From Acinetobacter rudis (GTDB lineage Bacteria; Pseudomonadota; Gammaproteobacteria; Pseudomonadales; Moraxellaceae): a stretch of DNA of 64,000 nt. Where the stretch lies: the NCBI RefSeq assembly GCF_031157835.1, contig NZ_JAVIDR010000001.1, forward strand, positions 1-64,000. Direction: 5' to 3'. The notes under the pieces were generated by a model that saw only the letters and a program-made list of their open reading frames with translations, did not search any database and was not told the DNA's origin. This document shows, in pieces, positions 39,295 to 48,575 of this stretch (the first letter of the stretch is position 1; each line of letters opens with the position of its first letter). Both the position numbers and the translations under genes were made by a program.

Positions 39295-39489
39295 ATGACT
39301 GAACAACCCAAAAAAAATAAGGTGAATAAAAAAGATGGTCAGCTCTTGATTCGCATTAACAGTGCTGAACGTGATCAATTTATTCGTCTTTGTGATGAAC
39401 TTGATACCAGTGCAGCACGCGAACTCAGAAAATTTATTCGTGAATTTGTTAAAAAAAATCAAATCACGGACTTAACCAGTAAGGAGTAA
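39295..39489 (+). CDS. Ribbon-helix-helix-like small DNA-binding protein
   Basis: A 64-residue protein. After a basic N-terminal arm (PKKNKVNKKDG) comes a strand (QLLIRINS) followed by two helices (AERDQFIRLCDELDTSAARE, LRKFIREFVKKN). This is the ribbon-helix-helix arrangement of MetJ/Arc-type repressors. ATG 39295 has GGGAG about 8 bp upstream; an in-frame start 30 bp earlier lacks this. It is followed after 4 bp by a 37-codon gene, forming a tiny operon. Likely a transcription regulator; the target is unknown. Confidence 0.7.
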   Translation: MTEQPKKNKVNKKDGQLLIRINSAERDQFIRLCDELDTSAARELRKFIREFVKKNQITDLTSKE

Positions 39490-39493
39490 CATC

Positions 39494-39607
39494 ATGTCTA
39501 AGCAGACTAAAGCGTTGAAAAAACAGATTAAAACCCGTCTTGAAAAAATTTCAAAACATCAGGGTAAAATCCAAAAACTTGAAAAAGAGTTGAAAAAGCA
39601 AAAATAA
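39494..39607 (+). CDS. 37-residue basic coiled-coil mini-protein
   Basis: A small gene with an AAGGAG ribosome binding site exactly at the end of the RHH gene, ATG 39494 and stop 39605-39607. The product is extremely lysine-rich (MSKQTKALKKQIKTRLEKIS, then KHQGKIQKLEKELKKQK) and should form one amphipathic helix or a short coiled coil. It has no recognised family. The strong Shine-Dalgarno and 4-bp spacing support real translation. It may be a partner or co-factor of the RHH protein or a nucleic-acid-binding peptide. Confidence 0.65.
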   Translation: MSKQTKALKKQIKTRLEKISKHQGKIQKLEKELKKQK

Positions 39608-39725
39608 GCCACTGGCTTTTGCATAAATAAGTGAGCTATATCCATAACAATAATGGAAGATTGTAAATTGCTAGCAGGGATATAGCCTACTTAATCTATT
39701 GAAATCAAACACTAGATTTCAAAAA

Positions 39726-39758
39726 AATGTCCAATATGATTATACATTGGGCATTTTA
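39726..39758 (+). terminator. Terminator of the RHH/mini-protein operon
   Basis: A stem atgtccaat/attgggcat (one G-T pair) with a T-rich tail, about 120 bp past the mini-protein stop. An upstream inverted repeat (gctatatcc 39635-39643, ggatatagc 39678-39686) may fold in the same transcript. Confidence 0.65.
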
Positions 39759-39824
39759 TTTATCTAATTAAATCAAGATATTATAAAAATAATACTCAAA
39801 CTCCCTATGAGTATCATATATAAA

Positions 39825-40181
39825 TTAGTACTTCCACTTTAATACATTTAAAGAATGATCTTGTCGCAAACTACATTCCACTGCCTGAGCCAATTGTCGA
39901 ATGGTACTTTCTGATTTAATTTTCCCAAACCAATTTTGCTGTTCTTGATGCGTATTAGAAATTTCACATACCAAACTACCATCATCAGCATTAATATGAC
40001 AACTCACTGCTAAAGCAACTTTTTCATCATTTACATTTACTGAGATGGCATCTTTTTGCTCATGTACTTGCGTTCTAAAGCCATATTGCGGTAATTGTGT
40101 TGCCAATAAAGCAGTCACATAATGTGCAGGGCATTGTGTAACCCCGGGTTGCTGAATTGCTAAAAATTCTAGTTTTCTCAT
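39825..40181 (-). CDS. Hypothetical protein
   Basis: A 118-residue acidic-to-neutral protein with no signal peptide or membrane helix. It shows a pattern of strands (KVALAVSCHINADDGSLVCE) and a C-terminal helix (STIRQLAQAVECSLRQ), with four cysteines. No family was recognised. It is monocistronic between two terminators. Confidence 0.6.
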   Translation of the reverse strand: MRKLEFLAIQQPGVTQCPAHYVTALLATQLPQYGFRTQVHEQKDAISVNVNDEKVALAVSCHINADDGSLVCEISNTHQEQQNWFGKIKSESTIRQLAQAVECSLRQDHSLNVLKWKY

Positions 40182-40235
40182 GAAATCCCCCTATATCCAT
40201 AATTATTATCAGGGTTTAGCATAAGCAATTTTAAC

Positions 40236-40268
40236 AAAACAGCCAAGCCTTAACTTCGCTGTTTTTTT
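40236..40268 (-). terminator. Terminator of tyrA-aroA
   Basis: An imperfect stem with aaaacagc 40236-40243 and gctgtttt 40258-40265 at the base and an internal AAG/CTT pair, T-rich on both strands. It lies 40 bp after the aroA stop. Confidence 0.75.
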
Positions 40269-40305
40269 TCACACCTTGGTCTAATAAGATCTTTAATATT
40301 GAAAG

Positions 40306-42555
40306 TTATTCAATCACTTGAATATTCAGACCTGCTTGTTGAGTCAGAGCCGTGAAAGTCGGGAAACTTGTTGCAACTGTTTCTGTACCCTGAATAATGA
40401 TCTCACCATGGCTCCGTAGACCTGCAATACTAAAACTCATTGCAATACGGTGATCATGATGTGATTCAATTTCAGCACCATTAAAAATGGTAGACCAATC
40501 GCCAGATTTACCTTTACCTTCAATGATGATGCCATCTTCTGTTGGTGTACACTCAATACCCATTGCTTGAAGCCCATCAGCCATGACTTGAATACGGTCA
40601 GACTCTTTCACACGTAATTCTGCCGCACCAGTCAGTACGGTACGCCCTTCAGCACAAGCAGCAGCAATAAACAACGCTGGGAATTCATCTATTGCTAATG
40701 GAACTTGATCTTCAGGAATATGAATACCTTTTAAAGTACGAGTTGCACGTATACGAATATCAGCAATCGGTTCACCGCCAGCAATACGCTCATTCTCAAC
40801 GGTTAAATCAGCACCCATTTGTTTCAAAATTTCAATAATACCTGTACGAGTCGGATTAATACCTACCGCCTCTAAAGTAATATCTGCATTTTGACAAATT
40901 GCAGCACCCACCATAAAGAATGCTGCTGAAGAAATATCAGATGGTACTTGAATATGCGTAGCGCTCAGCTTGCCACCACCTTGTAGTGAAATACGATTCC
41001 CTTCTGTTTTCACATCATAACCAAATGCACGTAACATACGCTCTGTATGATCACGTGTTGGTTCTGGTTCAGTAATTGAAGTTTCACCTTGAGCCCAAAG
41101 CCCAGCCAACAATAATCCTGATTTCACTTGTGCTGAGGCCATAGGTAAATCGTAATGAATACCTTTTAGTCCAGTGCTTGCAGTAATCGAAAGTGGTGGT
41201 GTACCACGCTCACCCGTTGATTGAATCTGAGCACCCATCAAACGCAATGGTTTTGCAATACGTTCCATTGGACGTTTAGAAAGTGAGGCATCACCAGTCA
41301 TAACTGAATCAAACTGCTGCGCAGCCAACATACCTGAAAGTAAACGCATTGAGGTACCAGAGTTCCCCATATACAACGCACTCGCAGGTGCTTTTAAGCC
41401 ATGCATCCCTACACCGTGAATGGTAACTTCACCATTTTTAGGGCCTTCAATCGCTACGCCCATATCACGAAATGCCTGGAGTGTCGCAAGTGCATCTTCA
41501 CCCTCAAGAAAACCTGTTACTTGAGTTGTACCTTCAGCTATCGCACCAAACATAATGGAGCGATGCGACACAGATTTATCACCTGGTACGCTAAATTTTC
41601 CTTGAAACGTATGTGTTCCTGGTGAAATACGAAATTGTTGTGTCACCTTAGTATTCTCCATCAAAGGTTTATTGGCCAACATATGATTAAAATGCTGTCT
41701 AGCTGCTTGAGCATGCCCAAGTCGCCCCATCAAGGCTTGTGAATCTTCAGTTTCAATCAGCTTTCTAAATACTGCCAATTGTGCTTCAAAGCCATCAATT
41801 GCTTTTAAAATTGCAGACTTATTTGCAAAGAAGATATCATGCCACATTTGGGGATCACTGGCAGCGATACGTGAGAAATCACGAAATCCGCCAGCAGCAT
41901 AACGAAAGATATCAAGATTATCTTCACGATTAGCCAACTGCTCAACCAAGTTAAAAGCCATTAAATGAGGTAAATGGCTAGTATGTGCCAATACCTCATC
42001 ATGTTTATCTACATCCATACAGATGACATCTGCTTCAGCTGCTTGCCACAATTGTGTCAGCTTTTCTACAGCCCAATCTGCACTTGTCGGCAAAGGTGTT
42101 AAAATCACTTTATGCTGTGCAAAAAGATCGACTCGACCAGCATATACACCTGTATGTTCTGCCCCCGCAATTGGGTGCCCAGGTACAAAACCTGCTGGTA
42201 AGTTTTCACCATATACAGCTTTGGCTGCCGCAACCACATTACCTTTGGTACTACCAACATCAGTAATAATTGCATTTTCCATTACATATGGACGAATACG
42301 CACCAATATTTGCTCTGTTGCACGAACAGGTAAGGCCAATACAATAAGGTCGGCATCTTGCACCGCATCAATTGGGTCTTGAAAACCTGCTTCAATAAGC
42401 CCCATGTGTAAAGCTGCATCTAAGGTTTTTTGTGACCGTGTAGATGCAACAATATGTTCTGCTAAATGCTGTTGTTGAATGACCCTAGCTAGACTTGAAC
42501 CTATAAGGCCAAGTCCAATAAAAGCAACTTTTTTAAATAACGGTTGATTGATCAT
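40306..42555 (-). CDS. tyrA-aroA: Fused prephenate dehydrogenase / EPSP synthase (TyrA-AroA)
   Basis: A 749-residue fusion. Residues 1-~295 are prephenate (or cyclohexadienyl) dehydrogenase: nucleotide-binding IGLGLIGSSLARVI (13-26), catalytic region GHPIAGAEHTG and THLPHLMAFNL-like helices. From about 310 the protein is 5-enolpyruvylshikimate-3-phosphate synthase: FSVPGDKSVSHRSIM, GNSGTSMRLLSGML, LSKRPMERIAKPL and DHRIAMSFSIAGL near the end. The two steps flank chorismate: AroA feeds it, TyrA drains toward tyrosine. The fusion is known in Acinetobacter. It starts 6 bp after pheA, so they form an operon. Confidence 0.95.
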   Translation of the reverse strand: MINQPLFKKVAFIGLGLIGSSLARVIQQQHLAEHIVASTRSQKTLDAALHMGLIEAGFQDPIDAVQDADLIVLALPVRATEQILVRIRPYVMENAIITDVGSTKGNVVAAAKAVYGENLPAGFVPGHPIAGAEHTGVYAGRVDLFAQHKVILTPLPTSADWAVEKLTQLWQAAEADVICMDVDKHDEVLAHTSHLPHLMAFNLVEQLANREDNLDIFRYAAGGFRDFSRIAASDPQMWHDIFFANKSAILKAIDGFEAQLAVFRKLIETEDSQALMGRLGHAQAARQHFNHMLANKPLMENTKVTQQFRISPGTHTFQGKFSVPGDKSVSHRSIMFGAIAEGTTQVTGFLEGEDALATLQAFRDMGVAIEGPKNGEVTIHGVGMHGLKAPASALYMGNSGTSMRLLSGMLAAQQFDSVMTGDASLSKRPMERIAKPLRLMGAQIQSTGERGTPPLSITASTGLKGIHYDLPMASAQVKSGLLLAGLWAQGETSITEPEPTRDHTERMLRAFGYDVKTEGNRISLQGGGKLSATHIQVPSDISSAAFFMVGAAICQNADITLEAVGINPTRTGIIEILKQMGADLTVENERIAGGEPIADIRIRATRTLKGIHIPEDQVPLAIDEFPALFIAAACAEGRTVLTGAAELRVKESDRIQVMADGLQAMGIECTPTEDGIIIEGKGKSGDWSTIFNGAEIESHHDHRIAMSFSIAGLRSHGEIIIQGTETVATSFPTFTALTQQAGLNIQVIE

Positions 42556-42561
42556 TTTGGC

Positions 42562-43671
42562 TTATAACACCGCCACAGGGTACGAACCAAGAACACGAAC
42601 TTCTTTAACTAATGGACGAATATCATTAATTGCAGCTTTAACATTGTCTTGTTCAACGTGACCTTCAAGATCTATAAAGAACACATAAGCCCACTTTTCA
42701 GGTAAAGCAGGACGTGTTTCGATACTGGTTAAACTAATATTATGCTTAGCAAATGGCGCCAAGATCTCAAGTAAAGCACCTGCACGGTCATGTGCAGAGA
42801 TCAATAGTGAGGTTTTATCATTACCACTTTGTGGTACTTTCTCACGACCTATAACCAAGAAACGTGTAGTATTTTCAGGGTTATCTTCAATATTGCTGTG
42901 TAAAATTTCTAAGTCATACAAACTTGCAGCTACATCTGAAGCAATTGCAGCAGAATGCCATTCATTACGAATACGGCGTGCTGCTTCAGCATTTGAACTT
43001 AAAGCAACTAACTCTACACCAGGATAATGCGCATCAAGCCACTTACGACACTGTGCTAGTGTTTGTTGGTGTGCATAAATTTGTTTAATACTATCTTTAC
43101 GTGTATTTGCTGAAACAAGGAATTGATGATGAATTCTTAATTCAACCTCACCAATCACATTTAAGTGTGAAGATTTAAAACAGTCGAGTGTGTGGTTTAC
43201 TACACCTTCAGATGAGTTTTCTACAGGCACTAAACCATAATGCGCACTACCTGCCTCAACTTCACGGAATACTTCATCAATGGTTGGTAAAGGGCGAACC
43301 AATGCATCATGACCAAAATGTTTTAATACCGCAGAATGCGTAAAGGTCCCTTCTGGGCCTAAAAAAGCAATACTTTGTGGTGCTTCTAGTGCTAAACAAG
43401 CAGACATAATCTCACGAAATAACCGCGCCATCGTTACATCAGAAAGTGGACCTTCATTACGCTCCATAATGCGGCGTAAGACCTGTGCTTCACGTTCTGG
43501 ACGATAAAACATTGGGCTTTCTTCCGACAAAAACTTAACTTTAGCAACAGACTCCGCCAGTTTGGCACGGCGATTGATTAATTGCTGGAGCTGTTGATCG
43601 ACCGAATCAATTTCATCACGGATTTGGTCAAGATTGAGTGAGTTCGAAGAATGCTGATCATCATGGACCAT
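42562..43671 (-). CDS. pheA: Chorismate mutase / prephenate dehydratase PheA
   Basis: A 369-residue bifunctional enzyme toward phenylalanine. The N-terminal AroQ chorismate mutase helix domain (about 10-95) starts LDQIRDEIDSVDQQLQQLIN. The prephenate dehydratase domain (about 98-280) has FLGPEGTFTHSA and the catalytic motif NTTRFLVIG. The C-terminal ACT domain (about 285-365) has the Phe-binding motifs GALLEILAPF and SLTSIETRP, so feedback inhibition is expected. First gene of pheA-tyrA-aroA. Confidence 0.95.
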   Translation of the reverse strand: MVHDDQHSSNSLNLDQIRDEIDSVDQQLQQLINRRAKLAESVAKVKFLSEESPMFYRPEREAQVLRRIMERNEGPLSDVTMARLFREIMSACLALEAPQSIAFLGPEGTFTHSAVLKHFGHDALVRPLPTIDEVFREVEAGSAHYGLVPVENSSEGVVNHTLDCFKSSHLNVIGEVELRIHHQFLVSANTRKDSIKQIYAHQQTLAQCRKWLDAHYPGVELVALSSNAEAARRIRNEWHSAAIASDVAASLYDLEILHSNIEDNPENTTRFLVIGREKVPQSGNDKTSLLISAHDRAGALLEILAPFAKHNISLTSIETRPALPEKWAYVFFIDLEGHVEQDNVKAAINDIRPLVKEVRVLGSYPVAVL

Positions 43672-43826
43672 ATGTGCTACTGCCCTTTTTCCAGTTGTGT
43701 AATTTTAAACCCAAGCAAGTATAACAAGACTTTAATTTAAAATGTCACACTTCAAAAATTTAATCTTTTACATATCATTAGTTCTATTTTCTCTTTCATA
43801 CGCATCACGTTCATACGACCAAAAAA

Positions 43827-43859
43827 AATCCAAAGTTGCTGGAGCAACTTTGGATTTTG
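43827..43859 (-). terminator. Terminator of gltP
   Basis: A perfect 14-bp stem (aaatccaaagttgc/gcaactttggattt) with a 4-nt loop, about 30 bp after the gltP stop; T-run on the minus strand. Confidence 0.9.
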
Positions 43860-43886
43860 ATCATTCAATATATGTGCTGAATGAAA

Positions 43887-45236
43887 TTAAGCTGTTTTCA
43901 CTTCTGTGCTTTCTTCAAGCATTTGACGATCAAGTTCTTCTGGATTATTTAAAGCGTTATGCAACTTTTCTTCATCCAAATGATCAACAATTTTTGCAAC
44001 AACAATAGTCGCTAAACAGTTACCAACCAAGTTAGTCAATGCACGAGCTTCTGACATAAAGCGGTCAATACCCAATATTAAAGCTAAACCAGCAACTGGA
44101 ATATGACCAACAGCGGTTAATGTCGCAGCTAAAACAATAAAGCCTGAACCCGTAACACCAGCTGCACCTTTAGATGAAATCAACAGCACTAAAAGCAAAG
44201 TGATTTGATGTGTTAAATCAAGCTGTGTACCTGTAGCTTGAGCAACGAAAATCGCAGCCATTGTTAAATAAATAGAAGTACCATCAAGGTTAAAGGAATA
44301 ACCTGTAGGAATTACAAGACCAACAACTGATTTTTCACAACCCGCAATTTCAAGCTTTTTCAGCATACGAGGTAATACAGACTCAGAAGATGATGTACCA
44401 AGTACAATCAATAACTCTTCACGAATCATGCGAATAATCTTAAAGATGCTAAATCCACAGAAACGACTAATTGAACCGAGCACAATAAAGATAAATAGAA
44501 CACAAGTAAGATAGAAACATAAAATTAATTGAGCTAACTGCGCCAAACTACCAATACCATATTTACCAATAGTAAAGGCCATTGCACCAAAAGCACCAAT
44601 TGGAGCTAACTTCATGATCATATTCACGATGTTAAAGAACACATGTGCAACTTGATCAATTAACTTTAATACAGGTTGTCCAGCAGCACCTAAGCGATGT
44701 AGAGCAAAACCAAAAAGAATCGCAAATAATAAGACCTGTAAAATCTCACCATTGGCAAAGGCACCAACAACTGTATCTGGGATAATATGCATCAAGAAAT
44801 CAATGGTCGATTGCGACTCACCTGACTTCACATACTTATCAATACCTGCTGTTGAGAGTGTACTGACATCAACATTCATACCAGCACCTGGCTTCCAAAC
44901 GTTGATTACAAACAATCCAATCAATAAGGCAATCGTAGATACAACCTCAAAGTATAACAGGGCAATACCACCTGTTTTACCTACAGATTTCATGCTTTCC
45001 ATACCCGCGATCCCACTGACCACGGTACAGAAAATCACAGGTGCAATAATCATCTTAATGAGACGAATAAAAGCATCCCCTAGAGGCTTTAACTGCTCCC
45101 CTAACCCTGGAATATTCTCTTTAACACCATCAACGAGTTGTGTGCTACTTGGATAGAAGTGCCCCACCAATACACCCGCAATGATCGCGACAATCACTTG
45201 AAAATAAAGTGATTTATAAATAGGTTTTTTAGCCAT
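43887..45236 (-). CDS. Dicarboxylate/amino acid:cation symporter (DAACS, GltP/DctA type)
   Basis: A 449-residue inner-membrane carrier with about eight helices and two re-entrant hairpins. Hallmarks are the serine-rich hairpin [15 protein letters not shown] (about 275-289), [13 protein letters not shown] (about 312-324) and the [16 protein letters not shown] motif near 390. It moves glutamate/aspartate or C4-dicarboxylates with H+ or Na+. The sequence does not let me choose between GltP and DctA. A long upstream region holds an inverted repeat. Confidence 0.9.
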   Translation of the reverse strand: MAKKPIYKSLYFQVIVAIIAGVLVGHFYPSSTQLVDGVKENIPGLGEQLKPLGDAFIRLIKMIIAPVIFCTVVSGIAGMESMKSVGKTGGIALLYFEVVSTIALLIGLFVINVWKPGAGMNVDVSTLSTAGIDKYVKSGESQSTIDFLMHIIPDTVVGAFANGEILQVLLFAILFGFALHRLGAAGQPVLKLIDQVAHVFFNIVNMIMKLAPIGAFGAMAFTIGKYGIGSLAQLAQLILCFYLTCVLFIFIVLGSISRFCGFSIFKIIRMIREELLIVLGTSSSESVLPRMLKKLEIAGCEKSVVGLVIPTGYSFNLDGTSIYLTMAAIFVAQATGTQLDLTHQITLLLVLLISSKGAAGVTGSGFIVLAATLTAVGHIPVAGLALILGIDRFMSEARALTNLVGNCLATIVVAKIVDHLDEEKLHNALNNPEELDRQMLEESTEVKTA

Positions 45237-45651
45237 TTGCTCAACTTCTTTAGATTCTGACGGTCTACACTGTTCTGAACTCTAATCCTTGTTTTAAAAA
45301 CAGAGTCACCAGCCAGATAAAGTGTGTGGCAGTATTAAAACCAATGAATTATATCAACCCATAGAACAGGCAACGCCTTGGAGCTAGGCTAAGGTCTAAC
45401 TTCAGAGCTGCTTGCTGATTTTGTATACTGAAAAATTTTAATTATTTTAATGAATAAAAAACTTAACAGCGCAAAAGAATTGTTAATATTGACTAAATAT
45501 TAAACACAATCTTGTTAGACCTTAGTCTTATACTTGATATTTATCGTGCATTTTCCAATATTTAACGATCTATAGCGCCTCTATTTTATTATTTATGGCA
45601 TAGTAGATTTATTCCAAAGATTAAACCCTCTATTTACGATGAAGCTTCAGA
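45237..45651. promoter_or_regulatory. Divergent regulatory region with 12-bp inverted repeat
   Basis: A 415-bp gap between the symporter gene (minus) and ybiB-like gene (plus). Two copies of a 12-bp sequence face each other: CTAAGGTCTAAC at 45389-45400 and GTTAGACCTTAG at 45514-45525, separated by 113 AT-rich bases. They could be operator sites for DNA looping or the stem of a larger structure. No coding sequence is convincing here. Function is inferred from position only. Confidence 0.35.
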
Positions 45652-46650
45652 ATGAATACTACTCGAGTTAATATTTATCAAGATTTTGAACACCCCTTTG
45701 CTCAGTACATTCGTCTTATTGGTAAAGGCAAAACAGGTGCACGTTCACTTAGTTATGATGAAGCGTATCAAGCATTTACCATGATTCTACAACGTGAGGT
45801 TATGGATGTTCAGTTAGGTGCATTTCTTATAGCGTTGCGTATTAAAGAAGAATCAGTAGATGAACTCTGCGGTTTTGTTCAAGCAACAAAAGATCAACTT
45901 GACTACACGCCCATGCAAGTTGACCTAGACTGGCCAGCCTATGCAGGTAAACGTAAACATTATCCTTGGTTTATATTGGCTGCGTTAACACTTGCTAGAC
46001 ATGGTCACAAGATCGTCATGCATGGTGCAGCTGGCCATACTATAAATCGGCTATATACAGAACAAGTATTAGAATACTTAGGCTATTCAATTTGCCATAC
46101 ACAAACGCAAGTTCAACAACAACTTGATCAATTCAATTTTGCCTACTTACCTCTACATGCTATTTCACCTGTATTAAGTGAATTAATCGATCTCAGAAAT
46201 GTTCTAGGTTTACGCTCACCGGTACATACTTTAGCCCGCCTCATCAATCCTTTTCAGGCCAAAGCAACCTTACAAGCGATTTTCCACCCTAATTACCGTC
46301 GTTCGCATCAACAGTCTGCCTATCAATTGGGTTACCAAAATAGTGCTGTTATTAAAGGAGAAGGTGGAGAGTTTGAGCGTAACCCTGATGCACGTACCTT
46401 AATTTGTGGGATCAAGGCTGGCGTATTATACGAACACGAGTTGCCAAAACTTACGGAGCTACGTAGTCCAGCTGAAGAACAACTTGATCTCTCAATATTT
46501 AAAGCAGTATGGGAAGGTCAACAATCTCATGAGTATGGTGAAATAGCTGTGATTGAAACACTCTCTATTGCACTTTATACCATGAACCTTGCAGCTGATT
46601 TTGAGCAAGCCAAACAACTCGCAACACAATTATGGAATCAACGTTTTTAA
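45652..46650 (+). CDS. ybiB: YbiB/TrpD2-family DNA-binding protein
   Basis: A 332-residue protein with the anthranilate phosphoribosyltransferase (TrpD) fold. The N-terminal helices (SLSYDEAYQAFTMILQREVM, VQLGAFLIALRIKEES) match the family, and KIVMHGAAGHTINR replaces the PRPP-binding GTGGD loop. TrpD2/YbiB proteins keep the fold but bind nucleic acid rather than making tryptophan, and YbiB is LexA-linked in E. coli. Often mis-annotated as glycosyl transferase. Followed by a terminator. Confidence 0.82.
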   Translation: MNTTRVNIYQDFEHPFAQYIRLIGKGKTGARSLSYDEAYQAFTMILQREVMDVQLGAFLIALRIKEESVDELCGFVQATKDQLDYTPMQVDLDWPAYAGKRKHYPWFILAALTLARHGHKIVMHGAAGHTINRLYTEQVLEYLGYSICHTQTQVQQQLDQFNFAYLPLHAISPVLSELIDLRNVLGLRSPVHTLARLINPFQAKATLQAIFHPNYRRSHQQSAYQLGYQNSAVIKGEGGEFERNPDARTLICGIKAGVLYEHELPKLTELRSPAEEQLDLSIFKAVWEGQQSHEYGEIAVIETLSIALYTMNLAADFEQAKQLATQLWNQRF

Positions 46651-46662
46651 TTTCTAAGCGAT

Positions 46663-46712
46663 AGGGTTTCTCTTTTTTATGATTTTAATCAAATTAAGAA
46701 GAAACCCTTTTG
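46663..46712 (+). terminator. Terminator after ybiB
   Basis: A 9-bp stem (agggtttct/agaaaccct) with a 28-nt AT-rich loop and a TTTT tail, 13 bp after the stop. Confidence 0.65.
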
Positions 46713-46718
46713 TCACTT

Positions 46719-47246
46719 TTAATAATGCTTATCAAGCCACCTTTTTATTGAAGCGATATTTTTATATTTGAAATGCATATAGTCATCCGAAACACCTTCA
46801 AGTCCTGTACTATTTCCATTCAAAATTTTAGTTATTTCCTCTATCTTAATATTATTATCAATATTAAACACTTTATATAACTCTATGGTATACAACTTGC
46901 CACTAGGTTGAGGGTAACAACAATAGTTCTCAACATATAACATTATCAAAACGGGCTCTTTATATTTTTTCTTATAGATACTCGCAGCCAATAATTCAAT
47001 ACCAGCTCCCCCACCATTTCCTCCATATATTTTATTTACAATAATCTTTTTTTGTCCTACTAATAAAAAGCTTTCAATATACTGATTATCGGCATTTAAA
47101 TCACAATTTTTTGAAGACAATCTAATATCATCTCTAGAGTAAATATCTAATTTAACATTTGTATAGTTACAATGATTTTTATCATCTTGAGCGTATGACT
47201 TTTGGTAAATTGCAATTAATATAATAATAAAAAGTAGGCTTCTCAA
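46719..47246 (-). CDS. Putative periplasmic immunity protein
   Basis: A 175-residue protein with an N-terminal signal peptide (MRSLLFIIILIAIYQKSYAQ) and no further membrane helix. The mature domain is small, Lys/Asn/Ile-rich and has paired cysteines (HCNYT, NCDLN, YCCYP). No family was recognised. It begins 21 bp after the stop of a GH19-type peptidoglycan hydrolase on the same strand. Low GC and periplasmic export are what one expects of an immunity protein that blocks a cell-wall-degrading type VI effector. The role is inferred from context alone. Confidence 0.6.
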   Translation of the reverse strand: MRSLLFIIILIAIYQKSYAQDDKNHCNYTNVKLDIYSRDDIRLSSKNCDLNADNQYIESFLLVGQKKIIVNKIYGGNGGGAGIELLAASIYKKKYKEPVLIMLYVENYCCYPQPSGKLYTIELYKVFNIDNNIKIEEITKILNGNSTGLEGVSDDYMHFKYKNIASIKRWLDKHY

Positions 47247-47267
47247 AATACTATCTCTTAAATAAGT

Positions 47268-48575
47268 CTAAATAAAAATTCTTCTGGCTTGGCTAAAATA
47301 AACTCGTCTATCCACTCTATTAGGAGCAAATTGATTTATTATTTTTGTTATTCTATCAACCACTAACTCTGTTGCACCGCTATCAGCCACCATATATAGC
47401 TTCTTCTCTAACCAAAAGACTATCGCTGATCTAACTGCATATTTCGATTTTTCTAATAATTCTGGAACTTCAGTAAAATCTAAATTGGCTTCTTCAGGCC
47501 AAATTTTAGGATATATCTTCGTTAATACATAATAATTGTACCTTCCTGTTGTTTGCTTTAACCCTCGCCCTAAAAATTTATATCCATCCCCATCTCTAAT
47601 ATTACCTAACGCTAATGATTTAGGTCTATTTTTATCCATATACCACTTATTAGTAATGGTTTTTATTTTCAATTCATTTGGTTGTAGTTTTGCATCTTCT
47701 TTAGCTTCATTCTGATGCGCTTTATAATAAGAAGACAGGCCAATTAAGTTATTCATAGTGTAATTTGAGATATCCTCTCTAAGACTAAATTTAGCACCAA
47801 TCTCCCCCATAACCTGTGCCATAAAATGCGATTGTCTTAAACGAGTATTTAATTTATAGACTTCTAAATTACGATTAAGCTCATCCAAAATTGGCTGCAT
47901 TTTAGATGCTGCAACTTTTGGCCACATTTTTTGCATTTGCTCAATGCGAATAGCTAAATCCTTTTGTGGAAGCTCTGATGTGGTTGAGCTCGGTTTATTA
48001 ACATCCAAGCTCGAATCAGCACGGATAGAGGGTTGAATAACCGTAATTTCATTGTTTATTTTCTTGGTAATAATCTCATCAACATGAGTTCTATGCATTG
48101 GCTTTTTTGTCATAGGATCAAGAAGTTGAAACCTTAAAGGTTCTCCTATCAAGGCCTTTAATTCTACTCTCCCCATCTGGTCTGCGACTTGAACTGTATT
48201 TTTCCCCATATACCCGATTTGAATGTGTGCTTTAGCAACTGGCTTCGGTGGGATGCTCATATCTTTTACAATCAATATCACTGTTGTCAGATACGCATCA
48301 ATAGAATGTGTCAGCGTGATCTTTTTGCGTGTCTGATTAACTTCATTAGTTGCTTTAACGACTAATTCTTGTTGATAATGACCATCAGGTTTTAAAACAG
48401 AAATATGATAGATCTCTCCCACTTTTAAAGTTAATTTGCACGTCCCTGATGTATCACATATTTTAAGTTCTTGATCTACTGCTTGATTCAATCCAATTTT
48501 AAAGGGGAAATTTTTAAATTTTTTTTCTTTTGAATCAACAATTAATAAATAAAAATCAATATTATCATTATCCAC
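47268..48575 (-). CDS. GH19-like peptidoglycan hydrolase, putative T6SS effector
   Basis: About 435 residues. The first ~190 form two predicted beta-sandwich repeats (FPFKIGLNQAVDQELKICD; KAHIQIGYMGKNTVQVADQM) that could be a delivery adaptor. A Ser/Thr linker follows. The C-terminal ~220 residues match GH19 chitinase/lysozymes: SHFMAQVMGEIGAKFSLRED with the probable catalytic Glu, and YKFLGRGLKQTTGRYNY with the G-R-G-x-x-Q-x-T-G-R signature. There is no signal peptide. GTG 48575 overlaps the VgrG-fragment stop (GTGGATAA) and has AAGGTGGTGAGG before it; ATG 48602 is an alternative. The likely target is the peptidoglycan of rival cells. Confidence 0.8.
   Translation of the reverse strand: MDNDNIDFYLLIVDSKEKKFKNFPFKIGLNQAVDQELKICDTSGTCKLTLKVGEIYHISVLKPDGHYQQELVVKATNEVNQTRKKITLTHSIDAYLTTVILIVKDMSIPPKPVAKAHIQIGYMGKNTVQVADQMGRVELKALIGEPLRFQLLDPMTKKPMHRTHVDEIITKKINNEITVIQPSIRADSSLDVNKPSSTTSELPQKDLAIRIEQMQKMWPKVAASKMQPILDELNRNLEVYKLNTRLRQSHFMAQVMGEIGAKFSLREDISNYTMNNLIGLSSYYKAHQNEAKEDAKLQPNELKIKTITNKWYMDKNRPKSLALGNIRDGDGYKFLGRGLKQTTGRYNYYVLTKIYPKIWPEEANLDFTEVPELLEKSKYAVRSAIVFWLEKKLYMVADSGATELVVDRITKIINQFAPNRVDRRVYFSQARRIFI

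Noticed and set aside
43742..44008. 88-codon plus-strand frame between pheA and gltP
   Set aside because: It reads through the gltP terminator hairpin and then antisense to gltP; no ribosome binding site.
45652..46650. Anthranilate phosphoribosyltransferase TrpD
   Set aside because: The PRPP-binding glycine motif is missing and no trp genes adjoin; the YbiB/TrpD2 family fits better.
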